From Peptococcaceae bacterium (GTDB lineage: Bacteria; Bacillota; Desulfitobacteriia; Desulfitobacteriales; Syntrophobotulaceae): a stretch of 48,536 nucleotides of DNA. Below, piece by piece: positions 36,474 through 45,779 of the stretch. The translations under genes were made by a program, and so were the position numbers. The notes under the pieces are model-generated. The model worked only from the letters and a program-made list of their open reading frames with translations. It was not told where the DNA came from and searched no databases. The stretch is taken from assembly GCA_012520405.1 (NCBI GenBank), contig JAAYOJ010000101.1, positions 1 to 48,536 of the forward strand. The letters are read 5' to 3'. How positions within the stretch are numbered: position 1 is the stretch's first letter; each line of letters starts with the position of its first letter.

Positions 36474-36502
36474 TTGTATTAATATGGCAGGCATATTATA
36501 CT
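36474..36502 (+). promoter_or_regulatory. Candidate promoter of the NYN-domain gene
   Basis: TTGTAT (36474-36479) is exactly 17 bp from TATACT (36497-36502). The leader then holds GGGGATTCCCC (36554-36564), a self-complementary sequence covering the ribosome site. Confidence 0.5.
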
Positions 36503-36564
36503 AAAAACAAATTCTTGCCGGTCAAAGGGACTGGATATAAATAAAAAAATAAAGGGGATTCCCC

Positions 36565-37389
36565 ATGGAAAACGATAAAAAAATTGCCGTACTTATTGAT
36601 GCCGACAATGTTTCGGAAAAATACATTAAATGTATATTCGATGAGATTGCCAACCATGGGACACCAACCTATAAAAGGATTTACGGTGACTGGACCAAAC
36701 CAAACCTAGCAGCCTGGAAAAGCGTACTGCTAAAATACTCTATTACCCCCATTCAGCAATACAGTTACACTACGGGCAAAAACTCGACGGACGCTGCCTT
36801 AATAATTGATGCCATGGACATCCTGTACTCCCATAGTGTTGATGGCTTTTGCATTGTATCCAGTGACAGTGATTTCACTAAGCTGGCTGCTCGTTTGCGG
36901 GAAGCCGGCATGTATGTTATTGGAATGGGTGAAAAAAAGACACCCTTACCATTTATAGCGGCCTGTGAAAAGTTTAAATACTTGGAAATCTTAGCCGGCA
37001 TACCCGATGCCACGGAAGCAGACAGTAATAATAAAATCGAAAAGCAGGGTAAACCAAACGAAGGCATGGCTAGTATTGAGGAGCTCATTGAGGCGATAAG
37101 AATTATAGTTAACGAAAGTTCTGACGAGGATGGTTGGGCATTTTTGGGCGAAGTAGGCATCAAGCTTAATAAGCGTTATCCGGATTTTGATACCAGAAAT
37201 TATGGGCACTTAAAACTGACCCCATTAATCGCTTCTTTAAAACAATTCGAAATTCAATCCAGAAAAACCAGTAATCCGAATATAACTCACAAATATATTA
37301 AGAATAAAAATAATTCGATGGAAAGAAGGCCTAAAATATATTCAGGCCAAAGTTTAACCAAGGAGTATAATTTAAAACGCAAACGTTAA
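36565..37389 (+). CDS. NYN-domain (LabA/DUF88-like) protein with LOTUS/OST-HTH domain
   Basis: The N-terminal 145 residues form a PIN-like NYN domain: IAVLIDADNVSEKY with the first acidic residues, STDAALIIDAMD with the second, and VSSDSDFTKLAARLRE with the third set. This suggests a metal-dependent ribonuclease. Residues about 168-250 (SIEELIEAIRIIVNE, DEDGWAFLGEVG, YGHLKLTPLIASLKQFEIQ) look like an OST-HTH/LOTUS RNA-binding domain. The C-terminal 35 residues are basic and disordered. The RNA target is unknown. The ribosome site GGGG lies in a small palindrome before the ATG. Confidence 0.9.
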   Translation: MENDKKIAVLIDADNVSEKYIKCIFDEIANHGTPTYKRIYGDWTKPNLAAWKSVLLKYSITPIQQYSYTTGKNSTDAALIIDAMDILYSHSVDGFCIVSSDSDFTKLAARLREAGMYVIGMGEKKTPLPFIAACEKFKYLEILAGIPDATEADSNNKIEKQGKPNEGMASIEELIEAIRIIVNESSDEDGWAFLGEVGIKLNKRYPDFDTRNYGHLKLTPLIASLKQFEIQSRKTSNPNITHKYIKNKNNSMERRPKIYSGQSLTKEYNLKRKR

Positions 37390-37412
37390 AAGGTAGGATC
37401 AGGGTACAATCT

Positions 37413-37784
37413 ATGAATTCACATATTTTCAAGAAATACGCTTTAATTGCCGCAGGTTCTTTAGCACTTATTTTGGGTATTGTGGGATTGTTTTTTCCTG
37501 TTCTGCCCACTACGCCATTTTTATTGCTGGCTTCCTTTTGCTACTTGCGAAGTTCTAAACGTTTATATAATTGGCTTATCAACCATCGGCTGTTTGGTTC
37601 ATATATATATAATTACACGAAACACAGAGCTATTAAAAAAAGCGTTAGGCGTAACGCCATTATCTTTTTATGGGCTACTTTGATTATTTCCATGATCCTG
37701 GTGGGCAATATTTATTTAATTGTTTTATTATTTGTTATCGGGTGCGGGGTTAGTATTTATCTTTCTACCCTGAAAACTTATTAA
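37413..37784 (+). CDS. DUF454 (YbaN-like) membrane protein
   Basis: The 123-residue protein has about three to four membrane helices and the family core GIVGLFFPVLPTTPFLLLASFCYLRSS with the following LYNWLINHRLFG block, which I recognise as DUF454/YbaN. The function is unknown; the family is often found near metabolic or iron-linked genes but without an assigned role. It starts 24 bases after the NYN gene, so they may share a transcript. The ribosome site is weak (AGGATCAGGG). Confidence 0.85.
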   Translation: MNSHIFKKYALIAAGSLALILGIVGLFFPVLPTTPFLLLASFCYLRSSKRLYNWLINHRLFGSYIYNYTKHRAIKKSVRRNAIIFLWATLIISMILVGNIYLIVLLFVIGCGVSIYLSTLKTY

Positions 37785-37851
37785 TTTTTCCCATCTCATA
37801 TTTTGGTAGTTAGGCTAACATAGCTGCTAAAGTAAATGGAGGAACAAATAT

Positions 37852-39189
37852 ATGTATATTTTCCCTAAAGATCTTTATACGGATATTCGGATAGAGAAAG
37901 TATCCCTGACTAATATTTCGCTGGAAAACTTCGAGTTAAAACAGAATAAAACCAGAACTGACCAAGGAGCTATGATTCGAATTTTTGACGGCAAACGTTG
38001 GTATTATAGTGCTACGACGGATTTAGATAATCTGCAAATGGAAATTAACCGCCTAGCTCGTCTGGCTGTACCCAATCCCGATATTAATCAGCATGCTATT
38101 GTTCAAAGACTGGAAATAAACAAGGAACGCTGTTTAAAATATACTGATAATAATATTGCAGACATCGAGAATCGCCTTAAATTAGATGTTCTTAACTCCT
38201 ATATCCCAATAGTTAAACAATTTCCCCAAATAAAAATGTCCAGGATGTATTATCTGGACAAACACACTGTTAAGCATATTATTTCCAGTCTGGGTACGGA
38301 TGTTACTTATGATAGCCAGAACTGTTGTCTGGCTGTTCGCTATATGCTGCAGGAGAATAATACACCTTATCAAGGATCGGAAGACATTTATGCCTTAACT
38401 TTTGCTGAGCTTTCCGGACAGGAGGATAAAATATTGAAAAGCTTGCAAAAAGACTTGACTTACTGCCAGCAAGCGGTTCCTGTCATTCCCGGTACCTACA
38501 CCTGTGTATTCTCGCCTCAGACCACCGGTGTTTTTGCCCATGAGAGTTTTGGTCACAAAAGTGAGGCTGATTTTATGGTCGGGGACGAAATCATGAAAAG
38601 AGAATGGGCTATTGGTAAAAGAGTAGGGGCAGAAATGCTTAATATTATAGATACCGGTTCCATAGAAGGGGCCGGCTATGTTCCTTTTGATGACGAAGGT
38701 TGCAGGGCTAAAACCAATTATCTTATCAAAGACGGAGTGTTAACCGGCCGACTGCACAGTTCCGTAACCGCCGCCTTCCTGGAGGAAGCTCCCACTGGTA
38801 ATGCCAGAGCACTTAATTTCGAATACGAGCCTCTTGTTCGCATGACCACAACCTATATAGATAAAGGCTTTCAGACCAAGGAAGAATTGTTTGCCGGAAT
38901 CAAGGAGGGGATTTATATCGATAACCTTAACCATGGTTCGGGCATGACTACCTTTACTATTGCTCCTCGTCGAGCCTATATGATTCGCGACGGTAAGTTG
39001 GCCGAACCGGTAAGAATATCTGTAATTACAGGAAATGTAATGAACACCCTTTACGAAATTGACGGGATTTCCGACCAAGTAGAACTTTTCTCTTTTGCGC
39101 TCGGAGGATGCGGCAAGATGGAACAGTATCCGTTACCGGTAGCCTTTGGCGGACCTTATATCCGGGTTAAGGGCATTCAGGTGTTATAA
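37852..39189 (+). CDS. TldD-like zinc metallopeptidase subunit
   Basis: TldD and TldE form a dimer that degrades small peptides or leader peptides of modified peptides. The 445-residue protein has the metal-binding motif HExxxH as HESFGH (H230, E231, H235) and the C-terminal third ligand in the GGCGK segment, plus the conserved PTGNARAL-like block and NHGSGMTTFTIAPRRAYMIRDGK. This identifies it as the catalytic TldD-type subunit. GGAGG precedes the ATG. The TldE-like gene follows after 16 bases. No RiPP precursor or maturation gene is visible nearby, so a role in peptide-antibiotic processing is not supported here. Confidence 0.88.
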   Translation: MYIFPKDLYTDIRIEKVSLTNISLENFELKQNKTRTDQGAMIRIFDGKRWYYSATTDLDNLQMEINRLARLAVPNPDINQHAIVQRLEINKERCLKYTDNNIADIENRLKLDVLNSYIPIVKQFPQIKMSRMYYLDKHTVKHIISSLGTDVTYDSQNCCLAVRYMLQENNTPYQGSEDIYALTFAELSGQEDKILKSLQKDLTYCQQAVPVIPGTYTCVFSPQTTGVFAHESFGHKSEADFMVGDEIMKREWAIGKRVGAEMLNIIDTGSIEGAGYVPFDDEGCRAKTNYLIKDGVLTGRLHSSVTAAFLEEAPTGNARALNFEYEPLVRMTTTYIDKGFQTKEELFAGIKEGIYIDNLNHGSGMTTFTIAPRRAYMIRDGKLAEPVRISVITGNVMNTLYEIDGISDQVELFSFALGGCGKMEQYPLPVAFGGPYIRVKGIQVL

Positions 39190-39205
39190 GAAGGAAGGAT
39201 AAATC

Positions 39206-40417
39206 GTGATTAAAGAATTATTTAAACTTAGTGTAAGAGAGACTTCGCTTCATATAAGCCAAAGCACGGTGGAAGCAGTTATGAAGAAAAAAATCGATAA
39301 ATGTGGCTGTCGGGTGTATGCCGACGGGTACCTAGGCATTGCCGGTACCCTAGGTGAGCCCACTGCTTCTACTTGGGCTCAAGCTGAAGCCAATCTGGCC
39401 AGAAAGATTCCTTATCCCTTTGAACCGGAGAAAAATAAGCAAAGGGTCAGGGATTTGAGAGAGCTTAAAATTAGCGACGAAGAATTTGTCCGAGAAATGG
39501 AGGATTTATTGGCTATTATCCGCCGGGAAAATCCTGATTTTATTTTTAGCAATAAAATCAAATTTATCGAAACTGAGATTAGCCTGCAAAACAATGCCGG
39601 GCTTGATTACGCCAATTATGATTTAACTGTTGAGCTTGCCCTGCTAGTAAAGCATGTTGACTCAGTAAATATTTTTGATACATCCTTTATTAGTTCAAGC
39701 CGAACAATGGAGAAGGAAAAAATTGTCCAACAAATCGGAGAGATGCTCAAAGCCTTCAATACTCAAGTCCAACTTCCGGCCAAAGAAAGAATGCCGGTTA
39801 TAATTCACCCCAGCAGTTTGTTGAGCAAAATAAACGAATCCTTAAATGCTGAAAAAGTCGGCCTTGGCGCATCCTTATTTGCTGATAAAATAGGGTGTAA
39901 AGCATTTCATGAGACATTCAGCGTTTATCAGGATGCCACAGACGAAAAGCAGCATTCATCTTTTTTTGATATGGAAGGAATGGTAAACCCGCAGGATAAG
40001 GTGATGCTAATTGAAAAGGGTGTTATCTTAAAGCCTTATACAGATAAAAAGAGAGCCCAAACATTTTCTTTGGAAACTACAGGCTCAGCCGGGGGTAGTT
40101 ATGACGATGTTCCTTCCCTTGGCTATAGTGATTTATCCATAGTGCCCTCAGAAAAAACATTACAAGAAATTTTGCAGGGAGAACAGGGGATTATGGTTAT
40201 TATGGCCAGCGGCGGGGACTATACTGCTGATGGCAATTTTGCTACGCCGGTCCAGATGTCTTATCTTACTGATGGCAAGAGGCTTCTAGGAAGACTGCCG
40301 GAATTAAATATCTCAGGCCATCTTTATGATATCTTCGGAGAAGATTTTGTGGGTGTGAGTGAAGACAAACCTTTAATGGGGGAAAGAGCTCTGGTAGCGC
40401 GAATGAAAATAAATTAA
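39206..40417 (+). CDS. TldE/PmbA-like partner protein
   Basis: The 403-residue protein has the TldE/PmbA fold but no HExxxH motif, as expected for the non-catalytic partner of TldD. Recognisable parts are the segment DKIGCKAFHETFSVYQDA, the GVILKPYTDKKRAQTF block and the closing ASGGDYTADGNFATPVQMSYLTDGKRLLGRLPELNISGHL region, the usual C-terminal signature. The start is GTG 39206 after GAAGGA. It is coexpressed with the TldD-like gene and followed by a clear terminator. Confidence 0.85.
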   Translation: MIKELFKLSVRETSLHISQSTVEAVMKKKIDKCGCRVYADGYLGIAGTLGEPTASTWAQAEANLARKIPYPFEPEKNKQRVRDLRELKISDEEFVREMEDLLAIIRRENPDFIFSNKIKFIETEISLQNNAGLDYANYDLTVELALLVKHVDSVNIFDTSFISSSRTMEKEKIVQQIGEMLKAFNTQVQLPAKERMPVIIHPSSLLSKINESLNAEKVGLGASLFADKIGCKAFHETFSVYQDATDEKQHSSFFDMEGMVNPQDKVMLIEKGVILKPYTDKKRAQTFSLETTGSAGGSYDDVPSLGYSDLSIVPSEKTLQEILQGEQGIMVIMASGGDYTADGNFATPVQMSYLTDGKRLLGRLPELNISGHLYDIFGEDFVGVSEDKPLMGERALVARMKIN

Positions 40418-40447
40418 ATAGGAATAAGGAACAATAAATCGAAAAAG

Positions 40448-40482
40448 GCTGTATGAAATCAAAATTTCACACAGCTCTTTTT
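40448..40482 (+). terminator. Terminator of the TldD/TldE pair
   Basis: GCTGT-TGAAAT (40448-40459) pairs with ATTTCA-ACAGC (40464-40475), with one mismatch (an A and a C bulged), followed by TTTTT (40478-40482). Confidence 0.85.
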
Positions 40483-40572
40483 GCTTTATGAATATTGATA
40501 AAAGTAATTTTTCGTATATTATTAATACTCGTGGTAAACTAAATATACACAAAAATTTATTCAGAAAGGATT

Positions 40573-42663
40573 ATGACGAGGTTGAGCAAGAGAACTCACA
40601 AAAACGTAAAAAGATTAATCCCTATACTAAAAATATCTTGCCTATTTTTAGTGCCTCTAATTGCTTTAGTCTTCATGAGTGTCTTAAATAGCGGAAATGT
40701 AAGCGGTATATTTATTTGGTTAGTAAAATACCCGCATATCTTTTTCCTGAACTACTTATTACTATTTGGTATTATAAATATTTTTATCCTATTACCTTTT
40801 AGAGTATATTTGACTACCAGCAGTATTTTTTTAATATCATTTTCAATTCTAGGATTTATTAGCCGTCAGAAAATGGCCATAAAAGGGACACCTTTGCTTC
40901 CTTCCGATATTTTTTTAATTAAAGAAGCATTTAAGGTTGCGGGCAGTTTTAGTTCTATTTACATTTATCTTACCTTGTTTTGTTTAATCGCTATTTTTAT
41001 AATTCTGCTATTATTAAAGTATACTCCTAAAGATAAATATAAATGGTCTTCCAGAGTGGTTATTTCTCTTTTATCCCTAACCTTATTGTTTAATTTTTAC
41101 TTTAATTTCGGTTTTATTCAAAAGGCATTTGGCTTACAAACTATAAATTACAGTCCCAAAATAAACTATGAACAAAACGGGCTGCTGGTTGGTATGATAC
41201 TTAATACGCAAAATCTCAATGTGGATGAACCTATAGATTATCGGCCTGACAACATAGAACAAATTCTGAGAAATCTAGAAGCTGCTTATGAGGTTGAACC
41301 TGACTTTAAGCCCAATATTATTATGGTCATGAGTGAAGCCTTTTGGGATCCGCTGTTAATGACCAATGTAACGTTCAGCCAAGACCCGATTCCTTTTTTC
41401 CGCTCTCTTCAACAAACTCAAACCAATGGTATTCTGTTGTCTCCTGTTTATGGCGGGGGAACAGCCAATACCGAACTGGAGGCCTTAACGGGATTTTCCA
41501 CACATTTTTTAGCTAACGGGGTTATTCCTTACGCAAAATATATTAACAAACCTTTGGAAGCCTTGCCCTTTATTCTAAAAAGGCAAGGGTATGCAGCCAC
41601 AGCAATCCATACTTATGATAATTGGTTTTATAGCCGTAACAGAGTGTACGAAAAATTAGGTTTTGATAAATTCATCAGTAAAGAATTCTTAAATCAGCCT
41701 GAATATAAAGGACAGTATATTCGTGATACGGAATTAACCAAAAAAATTCTCACTGCCATTCAAGCCACTGAGCAGCCGGATTTTATATTTGCACTTTCCA
41801 TGCAAGCCCACGGTCCTTATCCCAGTGAAGAAAACCCAGAGAATACCATTAGCGTAGCATGCGACACTTTAAGCCCCAGTGGGCAGGCCATTCTCAGCAA
41901 TTATGTGAATACCATAAATGATGTCGATAAATCATTTGCTCAACTTATTCAAGAATTAGAGCAGATTGAGGAACCTACCCTGGTGGTTTTCTTTGGCGAC
42001 CATCTTCCGCTCCTTGGCGAGGACTACAGTATCTATAAAGAAGCGGGTTTTATCAGCGGTGATAATTCTTACCAGGATTATCAAAATATATATAGTGTAC
42101 CTTTTGTTACTTGGGATAATTACTCAACTTCCAAGAAGTATTATAGGTTATCTGCCAATTTTCTAGGTTCTTTAACCTTACAATTAGCAAAAAAAGACGG
42201 TGGGCCCCTTATGGATTTTCTCTCTCTATTTTTAGGGGAGGATATGGTAATTACCAATCCTAAATACTGGGGTCAAGAAGAAATCTCGCCGCTGATGCTA
42301 GAACATTATAAAATATTGCAGTATGATTTAATGTTCGGTGAAGAATACGCCTATCAATTTCAACCCGAGAACCGGCCTTGGGAAAACAAGAACTTTATGC
42401 TGGGAGAAGGGGCTACAATTATAAACGGGGTAGACTTTACGGACGATTGCCTTTTCATTCAGGGGGAGAATTTTGTAGAAAAGCACACAGTGTATATCAA
42501 TGGTAATCCGGTGAAAAGTCATTATCTTGATGCTCAAAACATTAAAACCCCAGGGCTTAAGAACATTAAATCCGGTAACAAACTTAGGGTTCAGGTCAAA
42601 TTAGTTGATAGCCAGCAGAACGTGATTTCGGAATCCAATAACTATGTTTTCGAGTCCCCTTAA
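40573..42663 (+). CDS. LTA-synthase-family sulfatase-like membrane protein
   Basis: This is a phosphoglycerol-transferase/LtaS-family protein of 696 residues. About five membrane helices (20-180) precede an extracellular sulfatase-fold domain (about 245-600). The catalytic threonine is T297 in GGGTANTELEAL, and the metal-site FFGDHLPLLGED segment is present. Such enzymes polymerise or attach glycerol-phosphate from phosphatidylglycerol outside the cell. About 95 C-terminal residues (NGVDFTDDCLFIQGENF to the end) look like an extra beta-rich, IPT-like domain. Hence LTA synthase, glycerol-phosphate primase or another phosphotransferase are all possible. A putative cell-surface acyltransferase follows downstream. 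Confidence 0.88.
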   Translation: MTRLSKRTHKNVKRLIPILKISCLFLVPLIALVFMSVLNSGNVSGIFIWLVKYPHIFFLNYLLLFGIINIFILLPFRVYLTTSSIFLISFSILGFISRQKMAIKGTPLLPSDIFLIKEAFKVAGSFSSIYIYLTLFCLIAIFIILLLLKYTPKDKYKWSSRVVISLLSLTLLFNFYFNFGFIQKAFGLQTINYSPKINYEQNGLLVGMILNTQNLNVDEPIDYRPDNIEQILRNLEAAYEVEPDFKPNIIMVMSEAFWDPLLMTNVTFSQDPIPFFRSLQQTQTNGILLSPVYGGGTANTELEALTGFSTHFLANGVIPYAKYINKPLEALPFILKRQGYAATAIHTYDNWFYSRNRVYEKLGFDKFISKEFLNQPEYKGQYIRDTELTKKILTAIQATEQPDFIFALSMQAHGPYPSEENPENTISVACDTLSPSGQAILSNYVNTINDVDKSFAQLIQELEQIEEPTLVVFFGDHLPLLGEDYSIYKEAGFISGDNSYQDYQNIYSVPFVTWDNYSTSKKYYRLSANFLGSLTLQLAKKDGGPLMDFLSLFLGEDMVITNPKYWGQEEISPLMLEHYKILQYDLMFGEEYAYQFQPENRPWENKNFMLGEGATIINGVDFTDDCLFIQGENFVEKHTVYINGNPVKSHYLDAQNIKTPGLKNIKSGNKLRVQVKLVDSQQNVISESNNYVFESP

Positions 42664-42764
42664 CTTAAGTTCCGAAAAAAATTAAGGAAAAAAGTCTCAA
42701 TATGTAAAAATGATATTTAAAAACAGCGGTGAAAATATTATTATAGTAATATAAGCCATTTTTT

Positions 42765-42820
42765 TCGGCAACGCAGCTTAAATTGTAAAAAGTTTACTTT
42801 TCTTATGCCGATTTTTTTTT
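42765..42820 (+). terminator. Candidate terminator after the LTA-synthase-like gene
   Basis: TCGGCA (42765-42770) pairs with TGCCGA (42806-42811), enclosing a smaller AAAAG/CTTTT hairpin, followed by nine T (42812-42820). Confidence 0.5.
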
Positions 42821-42892
42821 ATTTAGACATATCCTTAAAATTATTAACATAGCCATAAGTGGAAATATATGTAATAACAGGAGAAAAGAGAC

Positions 42893-44932
42893 GTGATTAG
42901 TACTAAGAAACAAGCTTATTCTCAAAGGCCTGGAGCTAAGCATTATATGCCGGGGTTGGATGGACTTAGAACTCTGGCCGTATTTGCTGTTATTGCCTAC
43001 CATTTTGATTTTGCATGGGCAGGGGGAGGTTTGCTTGGTGTTTGTCTGTTCTTTGTCCTGTCCGGTTACTTAATCACAGATCTTCTGGCCAACGAATGGG
43101 ATTTAGCCGGCCGTATCGATCTAAAAAACTTCTGGGTGCGGCGAGCCAGAAGGTTGCTACCTGCCTTGTTTGTTATGCTGGCAGCAGTTGCTTTATGGTT
43201 AATGATTTTTGATCCTTCCAGGTTGCCGTCTTATTGGCAAGATGAACTTGCTTCGATATTTTATGTTAGCAACTGGTGGTTTATATTCCATGAGGTATCC
43301 TATTTTGAAAGTTTTGGCCCACCCTCACCCTTAGGACATTTGTGGTCTTTAGCTGTCGAAGAACAGTTTTACATATTCTGGCCCTTGCTCATCTGGTTGG
43401 GATTTTATGTAGTAAAGCACAAGGGCCGTTTGGCTCTGCTGACCATGATCGGAGTTATAATTTCAGCACTCGCCATGGCTCTAATTTATCAGCCCGGCAT
43501 GGATCCTAACCGGGTATATTACGGGACAGATACCAGGGCTTTTTCTCTGCTTCTTGGAGCTGCCTTGGCCCTTGTTTGGCCCAGCCGCAAGCTGAATAGA
43601 CATCTATCGCTTAATTTCCGCCGGGCTCTTGATGTAAGTGGCCTTGTAGCACTTATTATTGTTATTTTGCTTATGTGGCGTACAAATCAATACCAAACTT
43701 CTCTTTACAGGGGAGGTTTAATGCTTTTTTCCGTAGCTTCCGCTGTTTTAATAGCGGTGCTGGCTCATCCGGCCAGTCGTTTAGGCCGGTTGTTTGGCCG
43801 GGAACCATTGCGCTGGCTCGGAGTTCGTTCTTATGGTATTTATCTCTGGCACTTTCCGGTAATTGTATTAACCAGTCCGGTTGTAAATACTAAGGGACCG
43901 GACTTAACCCTGATTTTTTGCCAACTAGCGGCTTGTATTATTCTTGCCGCTTTGTCCTATCGTTTGGTAGAAGAGCCTATTCGTTATGGGTTATGGAAAA
44001 AATCACAATTAAGGCCTAATTACCAAAAAGGAGACCTATGGATGAAAGGAAAAACCGCTTCCAATGTTGGCTTTTTAATTATCGGTTTATGCTGCTTAAG
44101 TTTAATAGGGGTTTACCTGGACAAAGATAAAGCAGGTAATTTGGATTCCTCTGTTTTGGCTTCCATGCCGGTTCTTAGTTCCTCATCTTCAGCTGCCGGT
44201 TCCTCATCCGTAGCTTCTGTTTCTCCTGATTCTAAGAACGACGACCAAAAATCATCCCTAAAGCCAAACGAAAATGAGACTGAAACCCAAGAGCAAGTGG
44301 ATGAGAATCAAATAGATGAGAATAATGCTGAACCGGAAACAAACGAGAGTGAGGACTTAGAAACAAACAGCAGCAGTAGTGAAATTCAGGAGAATAATAG
44401 CCCTAATAACCCTAATAACCCTAATAACCCTATAGAGGATAATGCTGTCCTGGATGCAGAACTAGGTCAGAAAGTAACAGTTATTGGAGACTCCGTCATG
44501 GTTGGCACTGAAGCCGGACTAAAAGAGCTTTTACCGGGTATTTTGGTCGACGCTGAAGTTGGCCGTCAAATGTACCAGGCACCGGAAATAATCCAAAGGC
44601 TCAGCTCCCAAGGCCAACTGCGAGAGTATGTAGTTGTGGAATTAGGTACTAATGGTCCTTTTACCGACGAGCAGTTAATAAAGGTGCTCAATTTGCTAGG
44701 TCCTAATAAACGCATTATTCTTATCAACACCCGCGTTCCACGCTCTTGGGAAGGGCAGGTCAACCAAACCCTGGCTAAAGTAGCCGCTTACTACCCTAAT
44801 GTTAAACTTGTGGATTGGTATGCGGCGAGCAGCGGACATGATGAATATTTTTATAACGACGGGGTTCATCTTAACCCAGATGGGATTAAAGCCTATGCTT
44901 CAGTAATTGCTCAGGCTATAAAACAGGATTAA
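42893..44932 (+). CDS. OafA/YrhL-type acyltransferase with C-terminal SGNH domain
   Basis: The N-terminal part (about 15-385) is an acyltransferase-3 membrane domain with about ten helices. The signature PGLDGLRTLAVFAVIAYHF contains the catalytic-region histidine, and FFVLSGYLIT is the second block. A low-complexity Ser/Asn/Glu/Pro linker (about 420-520) leads to an SGNH hydrolase-like domain: GDSVMVG with the nucleophile serine, ELGTNGP with the Asn, and NDGVHLNPDG with the Asp-His pair. Such proteins acetylate cell-wall peptidoglycan, teichoic acid or polysaccharide outside the cell. The GTG start follows AGGAG. Confidence 0.9.
   Translation: MISTKKQAYSQRPGAKHYMPGLDGLRTLAVFAVIAYHFDFAWAGGGLLGVCLFFVLSGYLITDLLANEWDLAGRIDLKNFWVRRARRLLPALFVMLAAVALWLMIFDPSRLPSYWQDELASIFYVSNWWFIFHEVSYFESFGPPSPLGHLWSLAVEEQFYIFWPLLIWLGFYVVKHKGRLALLTMIGVIISALAMALIYQPGMDPNRVYYGTDTRAFSLLLGAALALVWPSRKLNRHLSLNFRRALDVSGLVALIIVILLMWRTNQYQTSLYRGGLMLFSVASAVLIAVLAHPASRLGRLFGREPLRWLGVRSYGIYLWHFPVIVLTSPVVNTKGPDLTLIFCQLAACIILAALSYRLVEEPIRYGLWKKSQLRPNYQKGDLWMKGKTASNVGFLIIGLCCLSLIGVYLDKDKAGNLDSSVLASMPVLSSSSSAAGSSSVASVSPDSKNDDQKSSLKPNENETETQEQVDENQIDENNAEPETNESEDLETNSSSSEIQENNSPNNPNNPNNPIEDNAVLDAELGQKVTVIGDSVMVGTEAGLKELLPGILVDAEVGRQMYQAPEIIQRLSSQGQLREYVVVELGTNGPFTDEQLIKVLNLLGPNKRIILINTRVPRSWEGQVNQTLAKVAAYYPNVKLVDWYAASSGHDEYFYNDGVHLNPDGIKAYASVIAQAIKQD
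44401..44431 (+). repeat. Tandem 9-bp repeat in the linker of the acyltransferase
   Basis: CCCTAATAA is repeated about 3.4 times, coding for Asn-Pro-Asn repeats within the disordered linker. Such repeats can change copy number by slippage in steps of 9 bases, which would lengthen or shorten the linker without breaking the frame. Confidence 0.8.
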
Positions 44933-44954
44933 TGTTTGTCTCCAAACCCAAATC

Positions 44955-44983
44955 TGGCCAGGGAAGTGCTAATCAGTTATAAT
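44955..44983 (+). promoter_or_regulatory. Candidate promoter of smsC
   Basis: TATAAT (44978-44983) is perfect, and TGGCCA 17 bp upstream matches four of the six -35 consensus bases. Confidence 0.4.
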
Positions 44984-45023
44984 GTTTCCGTGAAGGTTAA
45001 TTAACACTTAAGGTGGTATAATC

Positions 45024-45779
45024 ATGCTGCAATTGAAAAATGTTAGCCTTACTTTAGAAGGCGAACATGGAAAAAAACAAATTCTCAAGGATATTAGTCT
45101 CACTCTAAAGAAAAATAAAATTTACGTTATGACCGGTCCCAACGGAGGCGGCAAATCTTCTATCGCTAAAATTATTATGGGTATTTACCAACCGACCAGC
45201 GGAAAGATATTACTAGAAGGCGAGGATATCTCTGCTTTAGGGGTAAGCGAACGGGCTCGCTTGGGTATTGGTTATGCCTTTCAGCAGCCGCCACGCTTTA
45301 AGGGTATAAAGGTAAAAGATGTTTTAGAACTGGCGGTTGGAGATAATACCAAGGTCAACATTTGTGATTTGCTCTATGATGTTGGTTTATGTTCCCAAGA
45401 TTATCTTAACCGTGAAATTGATGCTAGTTTTTCCGGCGGCGAGCTGAAAAGAGTAGAAATTGCCAGCATTCTGGCCCGTAAACTTAAAGTAGCCGTTTTC
45501 GACGAGCCCGAAGCCGGAATTGATCTTTGGAGTTTTCAAAAACTGACCGAAACTTTTGAAAATCTAAATAACATGACTGATACAACCATCGTCATTATCT
45601 CCCACCAAGAAAGAATTTTAAGACTAGCCCACCAGGTAATAGTAGTCTCGGAAGGCAAGATCAGTGAAATAACAACCCCGGATAAGTTCCTCGGAGAAAT
45701 TGAAAAGTTGGAGACTGATTGCCGCTGCAAAAATAACTGCACTTTCATAGGAGGTAGGACTGATGTTCAATGTGATTGA
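45024..45779 (+). CDS. smsC: SufC-like ATPase of a minimal SUF (SMS) system
   Basis: SufC-type ABC ATPases drive [Fe-S] cluster assembly with a SufB/SufD scaffold. The 251-residue protein has a Walker A GPNGGGKSS (38-46), the Q-loop in GIGYAFQQPP, the signature FSGGELKRVEIA and the Walker B VAVFDEPEAG. The C-terminus carries four cysteines (C233, C235, C239, C250), an addition absent from standard SufC as I know it. The next gene is SufB/D-like and overlaps by 17 bases. No SufS or SufU is near, matching the two-gene SmsCB system described for anaerobes. An ordinary transporter ATPase is less likely because no membrane subunit is present. Confidence 0.88.
   Translation: MLQLKNVSLTLEGEHGKKQILKDISLTLKKNKIYVMTGPNGGGKSSIAKIIMGIYQPTSGKILLEGEDISALGVSERARLGIGYAFQQPPRFKGIKVKDVLELAVGDNTKVNICDLLYDVGLCSQDYLNREIDASFSGGELKRVEIASILARKLKVAVFDEPEAGIDLWSFQKLTETFENLNNMTDTTIVIISHQERILRLAHQVIVVSEGKISEITTPDKFLGEIEKLETDCRCKNNCTFIGGRTDVQCD

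Noticed and set aside
37852-40417. RiPP (microcin-like) maturation cluster based on TldD/TldE
   Set aside because: No precursor peptide, modification enzyme or exporter is seen next to the pair.
40488-40691. 67-codon frame between the TldE-like and LTA-synthase-like genes
   Set aside because: It has no ribosome site, overlaps the start of the LTA-synthase-like gene in another frame, and its sequence looks non-coding.
44401-44431. Telomere-like or CRISPR-like repeat
   Set aside because: The 9-bp unit is in frame in a low-complexity linker; there are no spacers and no repeat-length expected of CRISPR.
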